Of a stretch of 64,000 nucleotides of DNA, positions 53,294 through 61,964 are shown piece after piece. The notes under the pieces are model-generated. The model saw only the letters and a list, made by a program, of their open reading frames with translations. It had not been told where the DNA came from and ran no database searches. Position 1 is the first letter of the stretch. Every line of letters starts with the position of its first letter. The stretch covers positions 1 to 64,000 of the forward strand of contig CAZQWE010000007.1 in assembly GCA_964597045.1 (NCBI GenBank), written 5' to 3'. The position numbers were made by a program, and so were the translations under genes. The DNA is from UBA9655 sp964597045. Lineage in GTDB: Bacteria > Pseudomonadota > Alphaproteobacteria > UBA9655.

Positions 53294-55013
53294 CTTAAAA
53301 TTCAAGAAAGCCGCGAAATGTATTAAGGAAATCTTGTATAAGACGTTTGAGGATAAACAACTTCAACTGCATTTCTTTTTTGGGTTAATTATTTTGTGTA
53401 TAGGAACCTTATCGTCTCTCTTTGTTCCTTTTCTTTTGAAAAAGGGAGTTGATTCCTTTTCTAACACTCATCCAAATGTCATTTCATTGATTCTATTAAG
53501 CTACGGGATCATGTGGATCATTAGTCAAGGTTCGGTTTACATTAGAGCCTATTTTACTTATAAAATTGAACAACGCATTACATTTGTCTTTGGAATCAAA
53601 GCTCTTTCTCATTTTTTTGGGCTATCTCATAGTTACTTTCATGAGCAAAAATCAGGGGAAATTACAAATGTAATAAGACGTGCTCAACGTGATGTACCCT
53701 CAATTGTTTTGGGCATTTTTTTTCATGCTGTTCCAACTATTTTAGAGTTTATCTGTGTGATTGCTCTCATTGTAACTCTTTATCCATTACAATACGGTCT
53801 TTTTATGGGAGCCATTTTAGTTGCTTATTTCCTCTATACATTTCTCTCAATGAAAACCGTGTTATCTGCTCGAGAAAAGGCTAACACTATTGATAAAAAC
53901 ACAGACGGAGTAGTTACTGATTGGTTGTCAAATTATGAGACGATTAAAGTATTTGGCCAAAAAGAAAATGCCATTCGTGTTTGTGAAAATGAATTAAAAA
54001 AAAGAGAACTTGCGGAAGTAGCTTTTATGTCGAAATTTAGTCTCATTCGTTTGGGCCAGGTTATTATATTAGGTATAGGACTTACTATTATTACATTTCT
54101 GGTTGGCAAAGGTGTAGCGAGCCATACTTTAACCATTGGAGACTTCGTTCTCTTTAATGGGTATATTCTGCAATTCATTATTCCGATCAGCCTGCTAGGC
54201 CAGGTTACACAAGACATAAAAAAAGCTGTTGTAGATATGAAGGGTTTAATTGAAATTCTCCTTACAGAAAGCAGTATTCAGGAAGCTAAGCAGCCCGTTT
54301 CTTTATTAGATGAGCCCATTTCAATTGATATTAACAATATGTGTTTTTCTTATGGGAATCGGCCTCTCTTCAAAAATGTGTCCATGCGGATTCACGCCGG
54401 TGAAACAATTCTGATTGTGGGCCAAACGGGTATTGGAAAGTCATCTCTCGCAAAGTTGCTATTAAGAATATACGACGTTTCTAAAGGCGAGATTCTATTC
54501 AACAAGACCAACATTAAACAACTGTCCTTTCAGTCACTTTATGAGTCAATCGGTTGGGTTCCTCAAGAAAGTAGTCTGTTGAGCGATACGATTGAACATA
54601 ACATCCGTTTTGTTCGTCCTGAAGCAACAAAAGTTGAAATTGAAGAGGCTTTGTATAGAGCTGAGCTCACTGACTTTATCAAAAGTCTTCCAAGAGGGTT
54701 AAATACGCATGTAGGAGATAGAGGATATAAGTTATCAGGCGGGGAGAAGCAGCGCCTCGCTTTGGCTCGCCTTTTTCTTAGAAAGCCAAAAATTTGTATC
54801 TTTGATGAAGCAACCTCCTTTTTAGATAGAAATACTGAATTGACCATTCAAGCAAATGTTGAACGTTATCTTCCAAATATGACAAAAATCATTATTACCC
54901 ATAGACCATTTATGATTAATGCGGCCCATAGGATACTGACTTTCAGTAACCTCGGAATTACTGAGAAAGAAGTTTCGAATGAATTTAATATTATTTGGGA
55001 GCACTCTAAATAG
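53283..55013 (+). CDS. Lasso peptide ABC exporter (D protein)
   Basis: A 576-residue exporter-type half-transporter with membrane helices in residues about 30-310. Walker A VGQTGIGKSS (near 380), signature LSGGEKQRLALAR (near 484), Walker B ICIFDEATS (near 502) and H-loop ITHRPF. In microcin J25-type clusters the equivalent protein both exports the peptide and protects the producer, so its presence suggests at least one product is antibacterial (inference). ATG 53283 overlaps the end of C by 11 bases. No isopeptidase gene is present. Confidence 0.93.
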   Translation: MLVNLKFKKAAKCIKEILYKTFEDKQLQLHFFFGLIILCIGTLSSLFVPFLLKKGVDSFSNTHPNVISLILLSYGIMWIISQGSVYIRAYFTYKIEQRITFVFGIKALSHFFGLSHSYFHEQKSGEITNVIRRAQRDVPSIVLGIFFHAVPTILEFICVIALIVTLYPLQYGLFMGAILVAYFLYTFLSMKTVLSAREKANTIDKNTDGVVTDWLSNYETIKVFGQKENAIRVCENELKKRELAEVAFMSKFSLIRLGQVIILGIGLTIITFLVGKGVASHTLTIGDFVLFNGYILQFIIPISLLGQVTQDIKKAVVDMKGLIEILLTESSIQEAKQPVSLLDEPISIDINNMCFSYGNRPLFKNVSMRIHAGETILIVGQTGIGKSSLAKLLLRIYDVSKGEILFNKTNIKQLSFQSLYESIGWVPQESSLLSDTIEHNIRFVRPEATKVEIEEALYRAELTDFIKSLPRGLNTHVGDRGYKLSGGEKQRLALARLFLRKPKICIFDEATSFLDRNTELTIQANVERYLPNMTKIIITHRPFMINAAHRILTFSNLGITEKEVSNEFNIIWEHSK

Positions 55014-55322
55014 AGTTGCATAGTAAATAGAGCTTAATGTATTTCAACAAATAAACTTTGATGAAAAGTCTTATTTCAAAACAACCTAAGAGCCAATGGA
55101 AAAAAATCAAAAATTCGTTACTAAGTTGATTTCAGTCCCGAGCATGGCGACCTCAACAATGATGAACAGCGTATTATCATTCACTGTGTCCCGATTATTC
55201 TTAAACTCGAAGAGGAAAGAATTAGGTTTCGAATCTACTTTTGATCTTCTAGTAAACTTTTCGGACGCTTTTTGTATCAATAAATCGTTTTGTAAATTTT
55301 TGCATAAATGTTCTCCCTGGCA

Positions 55323-55390
55323 AATATGGTGACAATTTCATACTTGTCTATAGATAAGATTCAAAGCTTCAAAGAAATTGTCACCATATT
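55323..55390. repeat. 17-bp perfect inverted repeat
   Basis: AATATGGTGACAATTTC at 55323-55339 is the exact reverse complement of the bases at 55374-55390, with a 34-base spacer. The right arm runs into the first GTCACCATA-rich 18-mer. It may be a protein-binding site for site-specific recombination. Confidence 0.6.
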
Positions 55391-55397
55391 GTCACCA
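55380..55397 (+). repeat. GTCACCATAT-type 18-mer, copy 1 (left of the att core)
   Basis: GTCACCATATTGTCACCA. It differs by one base from the 18-mer at 55613-55630. The tRNA-Lys fragment lies between them. Confidence 0.6.
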
Positions 55398-55490
55398 GAA
55401 AATCGAATTTCAGTGCTATTTATTGAGTTTTAATGAAATCAATCGTAAACAAGGAATGGCTTGAAAAACAAAGGAAAATGAGAAAAAACC

Positions 55491-55535
55491 TGGTGGGCGC
55501 CACAGGATTCGAACCTGTGACCCGCTGATTAAGAG
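55491..55535 (-). other. 3' fragment of tRNA-Lys (anticodon CTT): attachment-site core
   Basis: On the minus strand the 45 bases run from the anticodon loop CTCTTAA through GGGTC, the T-arm CACAG GTTCGAAT CCTGTG and the acceptor 3' strand to ACCA. Upstream the expected GCTGA anticodon stem is replaced by ACAGT, so the 5' half is absent. A duplicated tRNA 3' end is the classical mark left by a tyrosine-recombinase element. Given the orientation, the element extends to the right and the intact tRNA should lie beyond the window. Confidence 0.75.
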
Positions 55536-55612
55536 ACTGTGGCAATAACTTAAGACTTATATAAGAAAATCAACAAGTTGCGAGTCATTAAAGGAGCCTA
55601 AAAATACAAAAA

Positions 55613-55630
55613 GTCACCATATAGTCACCA
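55613..55630 (+). repeat. GTCACCATAT-type 18-mer, copy 2 (right of the att core)
   Basis: GTCACCATATAGTCACCA. See copy 1 at 55380-55397. Confidence 0.6.
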
Positions 55631-56016
55631 CAAGTGAGGATTTCACTATTTGTGGGATTTGAGGTAGAGAAAATCTTTATTCAAGAAATCACGATCTGCT
55701 TGAAATTACAATTTAATTGCTCTTGTAGACTTTTATGAGGCCATTAAGAAAGGTCATTATGTACTGTATCTTAAGGGCTTTTCAGCTAAACCTTAATGGA
55801 GATGAAAAGGTAAAGATCGAAAGGATCGCATTAGTATAGTAAAGCTTGCGAAGCGAAACGTGGAGATACCGGTCTTTTTTCCCTTCTGTGCTAGTCTTGA
55901 CTTTGAGGGGATAAAGCCTCTCGTAATTTTTTTCAAAAATTTATCCAGTAAAAATCATTGAACTATAAAATATAAATATTATATTAATATTATATTATTT
56001 TCTAAATGGGAACTTT

Positions 56017-57225
56017 ATGAATTACAAATCATTGTTTTTCTTAACGATCATTACACTTATTTCTACTTCTTCGATTGCAATCGCAGGTGGAGGGAATGGT
56101 AACAAAAAAGCTCCCGCAGTTCAAAAAGCTTCAGGATTCAAATTTAACCCACCATCAGATGCTCTACCTGACTTCTTTGATTCCAGTAATTCCTTTGACG
56201 CTTCACCAACAAACGACAACAATAATAATAATGAAACGAGTCCAAAACTGGAAAAAACAATTCGCCGACAACCAGACTGTCAGGACTTATCACTACGTGA
56301 AATTTCTGTAATCTTTAAAAAAGCAAGAGAAGGAGATAGAAAGGCTCAAGACTCTATTATTGAACTCAACTATTGGGGATTTCTACCTTATAACCAACAA
56401 GCTAGTCTTTGGGGAGAAGGCCTACGAAATGGAGAACGTTTAGACCCTCTTGTTTGGAAGGACATTGAGGCACGCGCTTTGGAATGCGACATGTATGCCT
56501 ATGCAGTCATTGACGCGTATGCTCACCACATTCGTTGGCACAGCAATCAGAGTAAACCATTTTCTGCGCAATTTCCTCGATTATTCAAGAAGATATGTGG
56601 CGGCGCTAAAGAGGACAGTCCTAACGACCTCTTCAGTCTTGGCGTAATCTATAAACAATTGAGTCCCAAAGATACGGGTCTTGCGCCTGTGAAAGATACC
56701 GTTAAGGAAGCATTCTTTGCTTTCGAGAAAGCTGCACAATCAGGTCATATATTAGCGGGATCAGCTTTGGGGCAACTTGCTTGGATGAGTGGACCTCAGG
56801 GAAGAAATGATATTGAATGTCTTAGGTGGTTTTTGCCTTCTAAAGCAAACAAAGTGAGCCAAGATGCTCTCAAAAAAATCTTAAGACGCGTTCCTTGTGA
56901 AACAAAAAGTGAATTCACTTTTCATGAAGAAATAGATAACATTCAAAGTTATTTAGGAACCGCACTAGAAAGACCAAATGCACAAGTTGGTGTTCACGAT
57001 AAGTCTAAGACTTTTGGGGACAATCAATTCGCGATTCCTGAACTATCTGATCAATACAAAGTCATATATGATTTTCAAGAAGACCTATCATCTTTGTTAA
57101 CAGAATTACAAGCTACTTCCTATGGATTTTTAGTCAGTTGTGTTACGCCTACAGAAATTAGAGATAGAGGTCATATGATGGGGCGTCAGACACAACCCGC
57201 TGCATTTTCTCTATATACTTTTTAG
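56017..57225 (+). CDS. Secreted SEL1-like repeat protein, cut by an in-frame amber codon
   Basis: A 402-residue product with a signal peptide (LFFLTIITLISTSSIAIA). A low-complexity Asn-rich stretch (about 65-80) is followed by helical repeats of SEL1 type, e.g. AFFAFEKAAQSGHILAGSALGQLAWMSG. The protein stops at TAG 57223-57225, but the same frame continues open for 144 more codons with sensible coding content (next entry). So this is either a recent nonsense mutation in a protein of about 547 residues, or a stop that is read through. It is cargo near the edge of the conjugative element. Confidence 0.75.
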   Translation: MNYKSLFFLTIITLISTSSIAIAGGGNGNKKAPAVQKASGFKFNPPSDALPDFFDSSNSFDASPTNDNNNNNETSPKLEKTIRRQPDCQDLSLREISVIFKKAREGDRKAQDSIIELNYWGFLPYNQQASLWGEGLRNGERLDPLVWKDIEARALECDMYAYAVIDAYAHHIRWHSNQSKPFSAQFPRLFKKICGGAKEDSPNDLFSLGVIYKQLSPKDTGLAPVKDTVKEAFFAFEKAAQSGHILAGSALGQLAWMSGPQGRNDIECLRWFLPSKANKVSQDALKKILRRVPCETKSEFTFHEEIDNIQSYLGTALERPNAQVGVHDKSKTFGDNQFAIPELSDQYKVIYDFQEDLSSLLTELQATSYGFLVSCVTPTEIRDRGHMMGRQTQPAAFSLYTF

Positions 57226-57660
57226 AATAAGGAGTTTTGCACTTTTGGTGAAACAAATGTTAGGATCGCGTCTCGATTCATAAAATATTTAGAAACAATA
57301 GACCAAAAGTTTGACTGTGTAGATGATATTCTTAAAAAGGACTCTAAATCATATACAAGACGATTAGAGAAGCAACTCGACAAGCTAAAAGAATTAAGAC
57401 TAGCTTGTTTAAAATTTAATAAGGAACTTAATGAATCGCCATCAGGAGTCAAACAAGCGCAGTTTGATGAAGCCGTCCAAAAGTTTAAAAAGCAAGAAAG
57501 TAAATATGAAGATAAGAAGCAAGTCCTCTCACCCGTCATCAATAAAATAAAGGAAGAAAGAGAAATGCTTGCTACGATTAAAGAGAATATTAAGTGCGTA
57601 CTTGGCAAAGCAAATTCAAGAAATAAAGAGTTCTTAGAAGAGCTAGACTTCAAAAAATAA
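57226..57660 (+). pseudogene. Downstream part of the amber-interrupted gene (coiled-coil tail)
   Basis: In frame with the upstream gene after TAG. It reads NKEFCTFGETNVRIASRF, then a strongly charged coiled-coil (FIKYLETIDQKFDCVDDILKK, LEKQLDKLKELRLAC, FKKQESKYEDKKQVL) and ends LEELDFKK before TAA 57658-57660. It has no start codon or ribosome site of its own at the beginning. Codon use and heptad pattern indicate it was coding until recently. Confidence 0.65.
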
Positions 57661-58496
57661 AAATTTCTAAGTGTTTGAAAAATGATGTAAATATTTACGA
57701 CTCATTTACTCTCTTAACTTCTGCAGTAAGTTGATCTGATTTTAGACTAGTTAAAAAGTGAATAACATCTAAGCTTGATCTCTTCACTCTTGCCAAGGTT
57801 TGATTCAGTTTTTTAGCAATTCCAACAATAATTTTCACTTTTTTCTTTTTAGGGTAGACAGGTCTCAAAACATAAATTAAACATTAGGTACGACAATATA
57901 GAATAGCAGATATGCAAAAATTCGGAGCCTCTGGCTTGTAAAAAGAGATTTTATGAAAAAAAATTATCTTTATACCTCATTCGACCCATTCAATATATTT
58001 CACTTTTTTCTTAAACATAAAGATATGGAGGACCTATGACATAATACAAATTGATAACGCCTGTCTTTATTATAGAAGATCACACAGCAGGTAAAAAACT
58101 AAACATGGAGTTTCTACATGATGATAAAGGTTTAGAGAAATCTTGACCCTCGGCACAGCAACTCCTGGCAATGAGAATAGAAGACTTCAGAGCAATAGCT
58201 TCTCTGTTAAAGCGAAAAGGAAAAATAAATGACTTTTAGAGACGTTCAAAAAAATCAATTGTTCATAATAAGAGAAAAGTTTCTTCCCAAGGCAATTATG
58301 TTGGTCAAGTTCTATCTCAATGAGTTTCAATACTTTTCATTCCTATTCATAAAGTCGCGTTACATTTCATATAAAGTATGTAACCTATTGAAAATATTAG
58401 AAAAATTGCAAAAATGATTTGACGATGGTTTTTATATGAGCTTTAATCACAGCAACCCTCAACTGTACATCAGTGCAGGAATTGGAAAAGAGATCT
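57661..58496. other. Degenerate region of the conjugative element
   Basis: About 830 bases without a confident gene. Two decayed traces are visible: a minus-strand stretch at 57695-57868, and a plus-strand stretch at about 58060-58238 reading PVFIIEDHTAGKKLNMEFL, then an in-frame TGA, then PSAQQLLAMRIEDFRAIASLL. A 62-codon frame at 58229-58417 is not convincing. Confidence 0.45.
57695..57868 (-). pseudogene. Possible small basic protein or gene remnant
   Basis: A minus-strand frame of about 57 codons from a TTG, reading LRPVYPKKKKVKIIVGIAKKLNQ, then LARVKRSSLDVIHFLTSLKSDQL and ending VKRVNES. The composition is protein-like, but there is no ribosome site and a stop lies only a few codons upstream of the TTG. 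Family not recognised. Confidence 0.25.
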
Positions 58497-58745
58497 ATGA
58501 CAGAAACAGTTATATTGACAGCCGAGCAACTCTCGCTTCGTTGGGGAGTACCAGCCACAACATTAGGGAGATGGAGATGGTCGGGGCATGGTCCTATTTA
58601 TGTAAAAATGGGTAAGCACATTTCTTATCGCTTGAGTGATGTAGAGACCTTCGAAGAAGAACACCGCAGAAAGAACACCTGCGACAGGCTCAATCAAAAG
58701 TATTTTGATGAACAAAAGACAGAGAAAGGAGGAAGGTGTGATTAG
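58497..58745 (+). CDS. AlpA/excisionase-like helix-turn-helix protein
   Basis: An 82-residue protein with a MerR/AlpA-type winged helix: LTAEQLSLRWGVPATTLGRWRWSGHGPIYVKMGKHISYRLSDVETFEEEH. This exact layout is common in excisionases and AlpA regulators of integrative elements, where it binds DNA near the attachment site or controls transfer genes. ATG 58497 used; an upstream in-frame GTG is less likely. First clear gene of the transfer region. Confidence 0.82.
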   Translation: MTETVILTAEQLSLRWGVPATTLGRWRWSGHGPIYVKMGKHISYRLSDVETFEEEHRRKNTCDRLNQKYFDEQKTEKGGRCD

Positions 58746-58758
58746 TTTACCATAAAAA

Positions 58759-58793
58759 ACACCTGTGAACGTCGCCAAACAGATCACAGGTGT
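58759..58793. terminator. 10-bp perfect inverted repeat after the AlpA-like gene
   Basis: ACACCTGTGA and TCACAGGTGT surround a 15-base loop. The run of A before it is a T run on the minus strand, so it could be a minus-strand terminator; an operator for the AlpA-like protein is also possible. Confidence 0.45.
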
Positions 58794-58937
58794 GTAATAA
58801 GCGAGAACCCGGTTAAGGATCGACTCGGAAGGGATTGTACAAATATAATTAAAAAAAGTCCATCTCTTTCCTTACTAACTTCAAAAGATCTTTGCTGGGT
58901 TCCCTATTCAAAACCATAATAAGAAAAGGGAAAACCT

Positions 58938-59528
58938 ATGTTGAGAATAATTCATCAAGTCCAACATGTCTTTGATAAACAAGCCAAACGTTTTTTGAAG
59001 CAAATAAACAATCATCATCCTGCACTGAAGATAACGTTTCCAGATATGCATAAAGCAACCTTCATCATAGATGAGGGAGGAAAAGACCAGATAATGGGAG
59101 GAGCTTTCCTCATCCAAAGAAATGTTGCTACGATTCATTGTCAAATTGGAGACAAATTGAGTAATTTTATACCCTTGTCTCAGACTGTGTGGACTGGGTC
59201 TATTCTATTAACTTTGAGTAAAAAGTGTTTTGGTGCAGATTTTGAGTGTTTCAGCAAATTATTTTATAAAAATCTCTTCTCTGTTCTTACCTCTTTTGGC
59301 CATGAGAAAAAAATTCCATTTCTCCTATTAAGCCTTCCTTCAGTTGAGTATTACTCAACTGAGTATTTTGCCCAGTGGCCGTATCTCTATAGACTCCGTC
59401 CAAAAGATACAAATTCTAGACTTTTCCAGTGCCTATTGAATGTGAGCCACAAGGAAGCTGATCTCGACACACTCCTTAAAGAGTATTACACACTTTCTCA
59501 CCCAGTTGTAAGGAGACTAACTGCGTGA
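58938..59528 (+). CDS. Conjugative-element protein, unknown function
   Basis: A 196-residue protein starting behind AAGGGAAAA. It is mixed alpha/beta, without signal peptide or membrane helix. No motif recognised. It overlaps the following replication-type gene by four bases, so they share an operon. Its place resembles that of the small genes preceding the tra block in related elements, which are commonly involved in DNA processing (inference). Confidence 0.65.
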   Translation: MLRIIHQVQHVFDKQAKRFLKQINNHHPALKITFPDMHKATFIIDEGGKDQIMGGAFLIQRNVATIHCQIGDKLSNFIPLSQTVWTGSILLTLSKKCFGADFECFSKLFYKNLFSVLTSFGHEKKIPFLLLSLPSVEYYSTEYFAQWPYLYRLRPKDTNSRLFQCLLNVSHKEADLDTLLKEYYTLSHPVVRRLTA

Positions 59529-60886
59529 GTCACGCCTCCCACCACTCATCTCATAATGGAGCGGGAATTCTTCCCTACCGCTCCTCCCTCTTTAAATGCA
59601 GAAGAGTGTCAGGTGACACTCCTGAGAGGATGAGTGTTATTCGCCCTGAACTTGCAGCACTAACGGGCAACCCACTCATTGCTGTAGTTTTGAATCAAAT
59701 CCTTTATTGGACGGAGAGACTCCCTGATATCAATCAGCTCATTGAGGAAGAGTTCTCAACTTCAAATGATGGAAAAAAGAAAACGACCTATGGGTGGTTT
59801 TATAAATCAACACGTGAGTTGATTGAAGAAACACTCCTTGGTCTATCAAGATTTACAATGCGTAACTATTTGCAATTTCTGATTAATGAAGGATGGATTT
59901 CGGAGAGAGCTAATCCTATTAACAAATGGGATCGCACAACCCAGTACCGGGTAAACTTAAAACAACTTCAGGTGGATCTTCTTGCCCTTGGGTTTGAGCT
60001 TCCGGGGTTGCCATTGCGAAAAGATATTGAACCCGCACCTAATTTGGAAGGTAGTCAAAACTCAAGGAAAACTCGAATGGTGAATTCTTCTCCTTCGAAG
60101 GAGAATTCCTTAACACTCGAGTGTAGAGATTTTCCACATTCGAATGTTGAAAACTCTACTCTCTTATACTTAACAGAGACTACAACAAAAACGACAAACA
60201 AAGACTACACATCGTGTATGCACACAAATACGACTTTAATGGTTGATATTTGGAGACGCCATATTAATCCAGAGCCTATAACTTTGACAGACTCAAGAAA
60301 AGCCAAACTTGAATGTTACTTTCAAAAGTATTTTGAGGCTCAACTTAGTCAGTGGGATAAATTCTGTCAGCGGATTCAGAATTCTTCTTTTCTTATGGGC
60401 GAAGGTCCACAGGGATGGCGTATCTCTCTCGATTGGGTACTGCTTGAAGCAAATTTTCTCAAGGTACGAGAAGGGAATTATGACAGCCTCAACAGTCCTC
60501 ACCTTGAAAAAGTTGAACTCCAGAAGCAAGCCCATGAAGAGGAATCTCAACAAATCATTGCATCGATTAAAGATCCTCTGTGGCAAGACCTTTGTAGTCA
60601 ATTTTCAAAAGGACTAAAGTTTAACGAATCACAGTATCTTACCCCACCTCTGACCTTAGAAGAGCTTCGCATAGTTGCAAGAGCATCATTCCTAAACGTT
60701 GAGGATGAAAAGCTAATTTGGTTAGGAAGTTCAGACCCTCAGGTATTAAACAAGATTGAAGATCTTAGACTTAAGCTTTCTCCTTATTTTTCTATAAAAT
60801 TCCCACATTTTCGGACCATTCGTACGCGTCTGATAGAAAATTCAAAACCAAACGAATCCCTAACAGAAAGGAAAACCCATGATTAA
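59525..60886 (+). CDS. Winged-helix replication-type protein of the conjugative element
   Basis: A 453-residue protein from a GTG overlapping the upstream stop. Residues 35-150 (MSVIRPELAALTGNPLIAVVLNQILYWTERL, then STRELIEETLLGLSRFTMRNYLQFLINEGWI) look like a winged-helix DNA-binding domain of plasmid or phage replication initiators. A Ser/Thr-rich linker follows (about 185-235), then a helical C-terminal domain. It overlaps ssb by eight bases. A role in element replication or transfer initiation is likely but not proven. Confidence 0.6.
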   Translation: MSHASHHSSHNGAGILPYRSSLFKCRRVSGDTPERMSVIRPELAALTGNPLIAVVLNQILYWTERLPDINQLIEEEFSTSNDGKKKTTYGWFYKSTRELIEETLLGLSRFTMRNYLQFLINEGWISERANPINKWDRTTQYRVNLKQLQVDLLALGFELPGLPLRKDIEPAPNLEGSQNSRKTRMVNSSPSKENSLTLECRDFPHSNVENSTLLYLTETTTKTTNKDYTSCMHTNTTLMVDIWRRHINPEPITLTDSRKAKLECYFQKYFEAQLSQWDKFCQRIQNSSFLMGEGPQGWRISLDWVLLEANFLKVREGNYDSLNSPHLEKVELQKQAHEEESQQIIASIKDPLWQDLCSQFSKGLKFNESQYLTPPLTLEELRIVARASFLNVEDEKLIWLGSSDPQVLNKIEDLRLKLSPYFSIKFPHFRTIRTRLIENSKPNESLTERKTHD

Positions 60887-61322
60887 TCGTGTTTTACTCA
60901 AAGGAAATCTTGGAAGCAGTCCTGAATTTAAAACAGCCCAAGACGGAATAGAGGTCGCGTCATTTTCACTTGCAACAAGTTTTAACTGGAAAAATGAAGA
61001 GAATGAGTGGAACTCACATGTTGATTGGCATCTTATCATTGTTTTTAAGCCTTCAACAGTGAAATGGATGAGGGACGTTTTAAAGAAAGGAGATACGATT
61101 TATGTCGAAGGCAGGCTCATGTATCGAGATTCAGTGGATAAAATGGGCCACAAGAGACGATGCGCTCAAATTGTTGTCTCGGATAGGGACGGAAGAGTTG
61201 AGTATATAAGGTGCGCTAAAAAACATCAGGAAGACTCTGAAAATCCAGTGGAAAAAACGAAGTCGAACTTAGTCTTCCAAGAAGAAAACCCCTCTCAAAT
61301 TCAAGAGAACTCAACCCAATAA
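60879..61322 (+). CDS. ssb: Single-stranded DNA-binding protein
   Basis: A 147-residue OB-fold SSB: NRVLLKGNLGSSPEF at the start, FSLATSFNWKNEENEW, WHLIIVF, LKKGDTIYVEGRL and a variable Lys/Glu/Gln-rich tail. The tail does not end in the usual acidic DDDIPF, so interaction with host replication proteins may differ. It protects the transferred strand in conjugation. Overlaps the preceding gene by eight bases. Confidence 0.92.
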   Translation: MINRVLLKGNLGSSPEFKTAQDGIEVASFSLATSFNWKNEENEWNSHVDWHLIIVFKPSTVKWMRDVLKKGDTIYVEGRLMYRDSVDKMGHKRRCAQIVVSDRDGRVEYIRCAKKHQEDSENPVEKTKSNLVFQEENPSQIQENSTQ

Positions 61323-61349
61323 AGAAACACAAAAAGGAAAGGAAATATA

Positions 61350-61673
61350 ATGATACAACCTCCAACACACATAAGACGATTTCAATTTCTGTGGACTCTC
61401 CTGATTATTTATGCACTGAACCTGTTATCTTCTTCGGACTTACTGGCCATTGGAAACAGTGGTGATGTTGGTCTTAACACAAGTGTCACAAACCTCACAA
61501 GCATCCTTAACAATAACTTGGTGCCCGTTATTCTCATTACGGGCTGTCTTGCTGGTGTTGTATTTTCATTTATGAAATCAAGCCCCACGCCATTTATCAT
61601 TGCCTTCATTACAACTGTCAGCTTTGGCTTTGCGAAGACATGGATAGGCGGAACCTATACGGTTGTTGTTTAA
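61350..61673 (+). CDS. TraA-like pilin or small F-type T4SS membrane protein
   Basis: A 107-residue protein with a hydrophobic N-terminus (FLWTLLIIYALNLLSSSDLLA, signal-like) and two further membrane segments (LVPVILITGCLAGVVFSFM and PFIIAFITTVSFGFA). Size, the two-helix mature form and the place directly before traL fit an F-type pilin (TraA). Pilins vary too much to be certain from sequence. It has a good AAAGGAAAGGA site. Confidence 0.65.
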   Translation: MIQPPTHIRRFQFLWTLLIIYALNLLSSSDLLAIGNSGDVGLNTSVTNLTSILNNNLVPVILITGCLAGVVFSFMKSSPTPFIIAFITTVSFGFAKTWIGGTYTVVV

Positions 61674-61964
61674 ATGGACAGAAGTGAAAACACTCTCCTG
61701 AACCGTCTGGACCAACCCTTAAGATTCATTGGAATTAACAAGGATGAGGCATTTACCCTGATTGCCCCTCTTTTTGGGGGGCTTTATATGGGGTTGATCT
61801 TGAGTGGATTTGTTGCTGGGATTAGTGCACTCACCCTTTTTCGCTGGATTAAAAAACATAATGAAGGAGCCGCTCTTATTCATGCGGTTTACTGGTATCT
61901 CCCCAACTCAAGAAGATTTCTAAAGCTACCGGCTCCTTCCCACATTCGGGAGTTTATCGGATGA
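61674..61964 (+). CDS. traL: F-type conjugation protein TraL
   Basis: A 96-residue protein matching TraL: RLDQPLRFIGINKDEAF near the start, a membrane hairpin (LIAPLFGGLYMGLILSGFVAGISALTLF), and the closing HAVYWYLPNSRRFLKLPAPSHIREFIG. TraL is an inner-membrane part of the F-type secretion channel. It begins directly after the stop of the pilin-like gene and overlaps traE by four bases. Confidence 0.9.
   Translation: MDRSENTLLNRLDQPLRFIGINKDEAFTLIAPLFGGLYMGLILSGFVAGISALTLFRWIKKHNEGAALIHAVYWYLPNSRRFLKLPAPSHIREFIG

Larger units (their letters stand above)
55014..56016. other. Gene-free boundary region between the chromosome and the conjugative element
   Basis: About 1 kb with no supported gene. 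It holds a 17-bp inverted repeat, two near-identical GTCACCATA-rich 18-mers, the tRNA-Lys fragment (all listed separately), and near 55900-55931 a weak hairpin with a T run (GAGG / CCTC then TTTTTTT). Stop-interrupted traces of coding sequence are present but not identifiable. Confidence 0.6.

Noticed and set aside
55096..55332. 78-codon plus-strand frame
   Set aside because: No ribosome site, no recognisable domain, ends inside the inverted repeat.
57222..57653. 143-codon minus-strand frame
   Set aside because: Ser/Leu/Phe-rich mirror of the plus-strand coiled-coil tail; no ribosome site and no family.
58229..58417. 62-codon plus-strand frame
   Set aside because: No convincing protein features; sits in a stretch with several decayed fragments.
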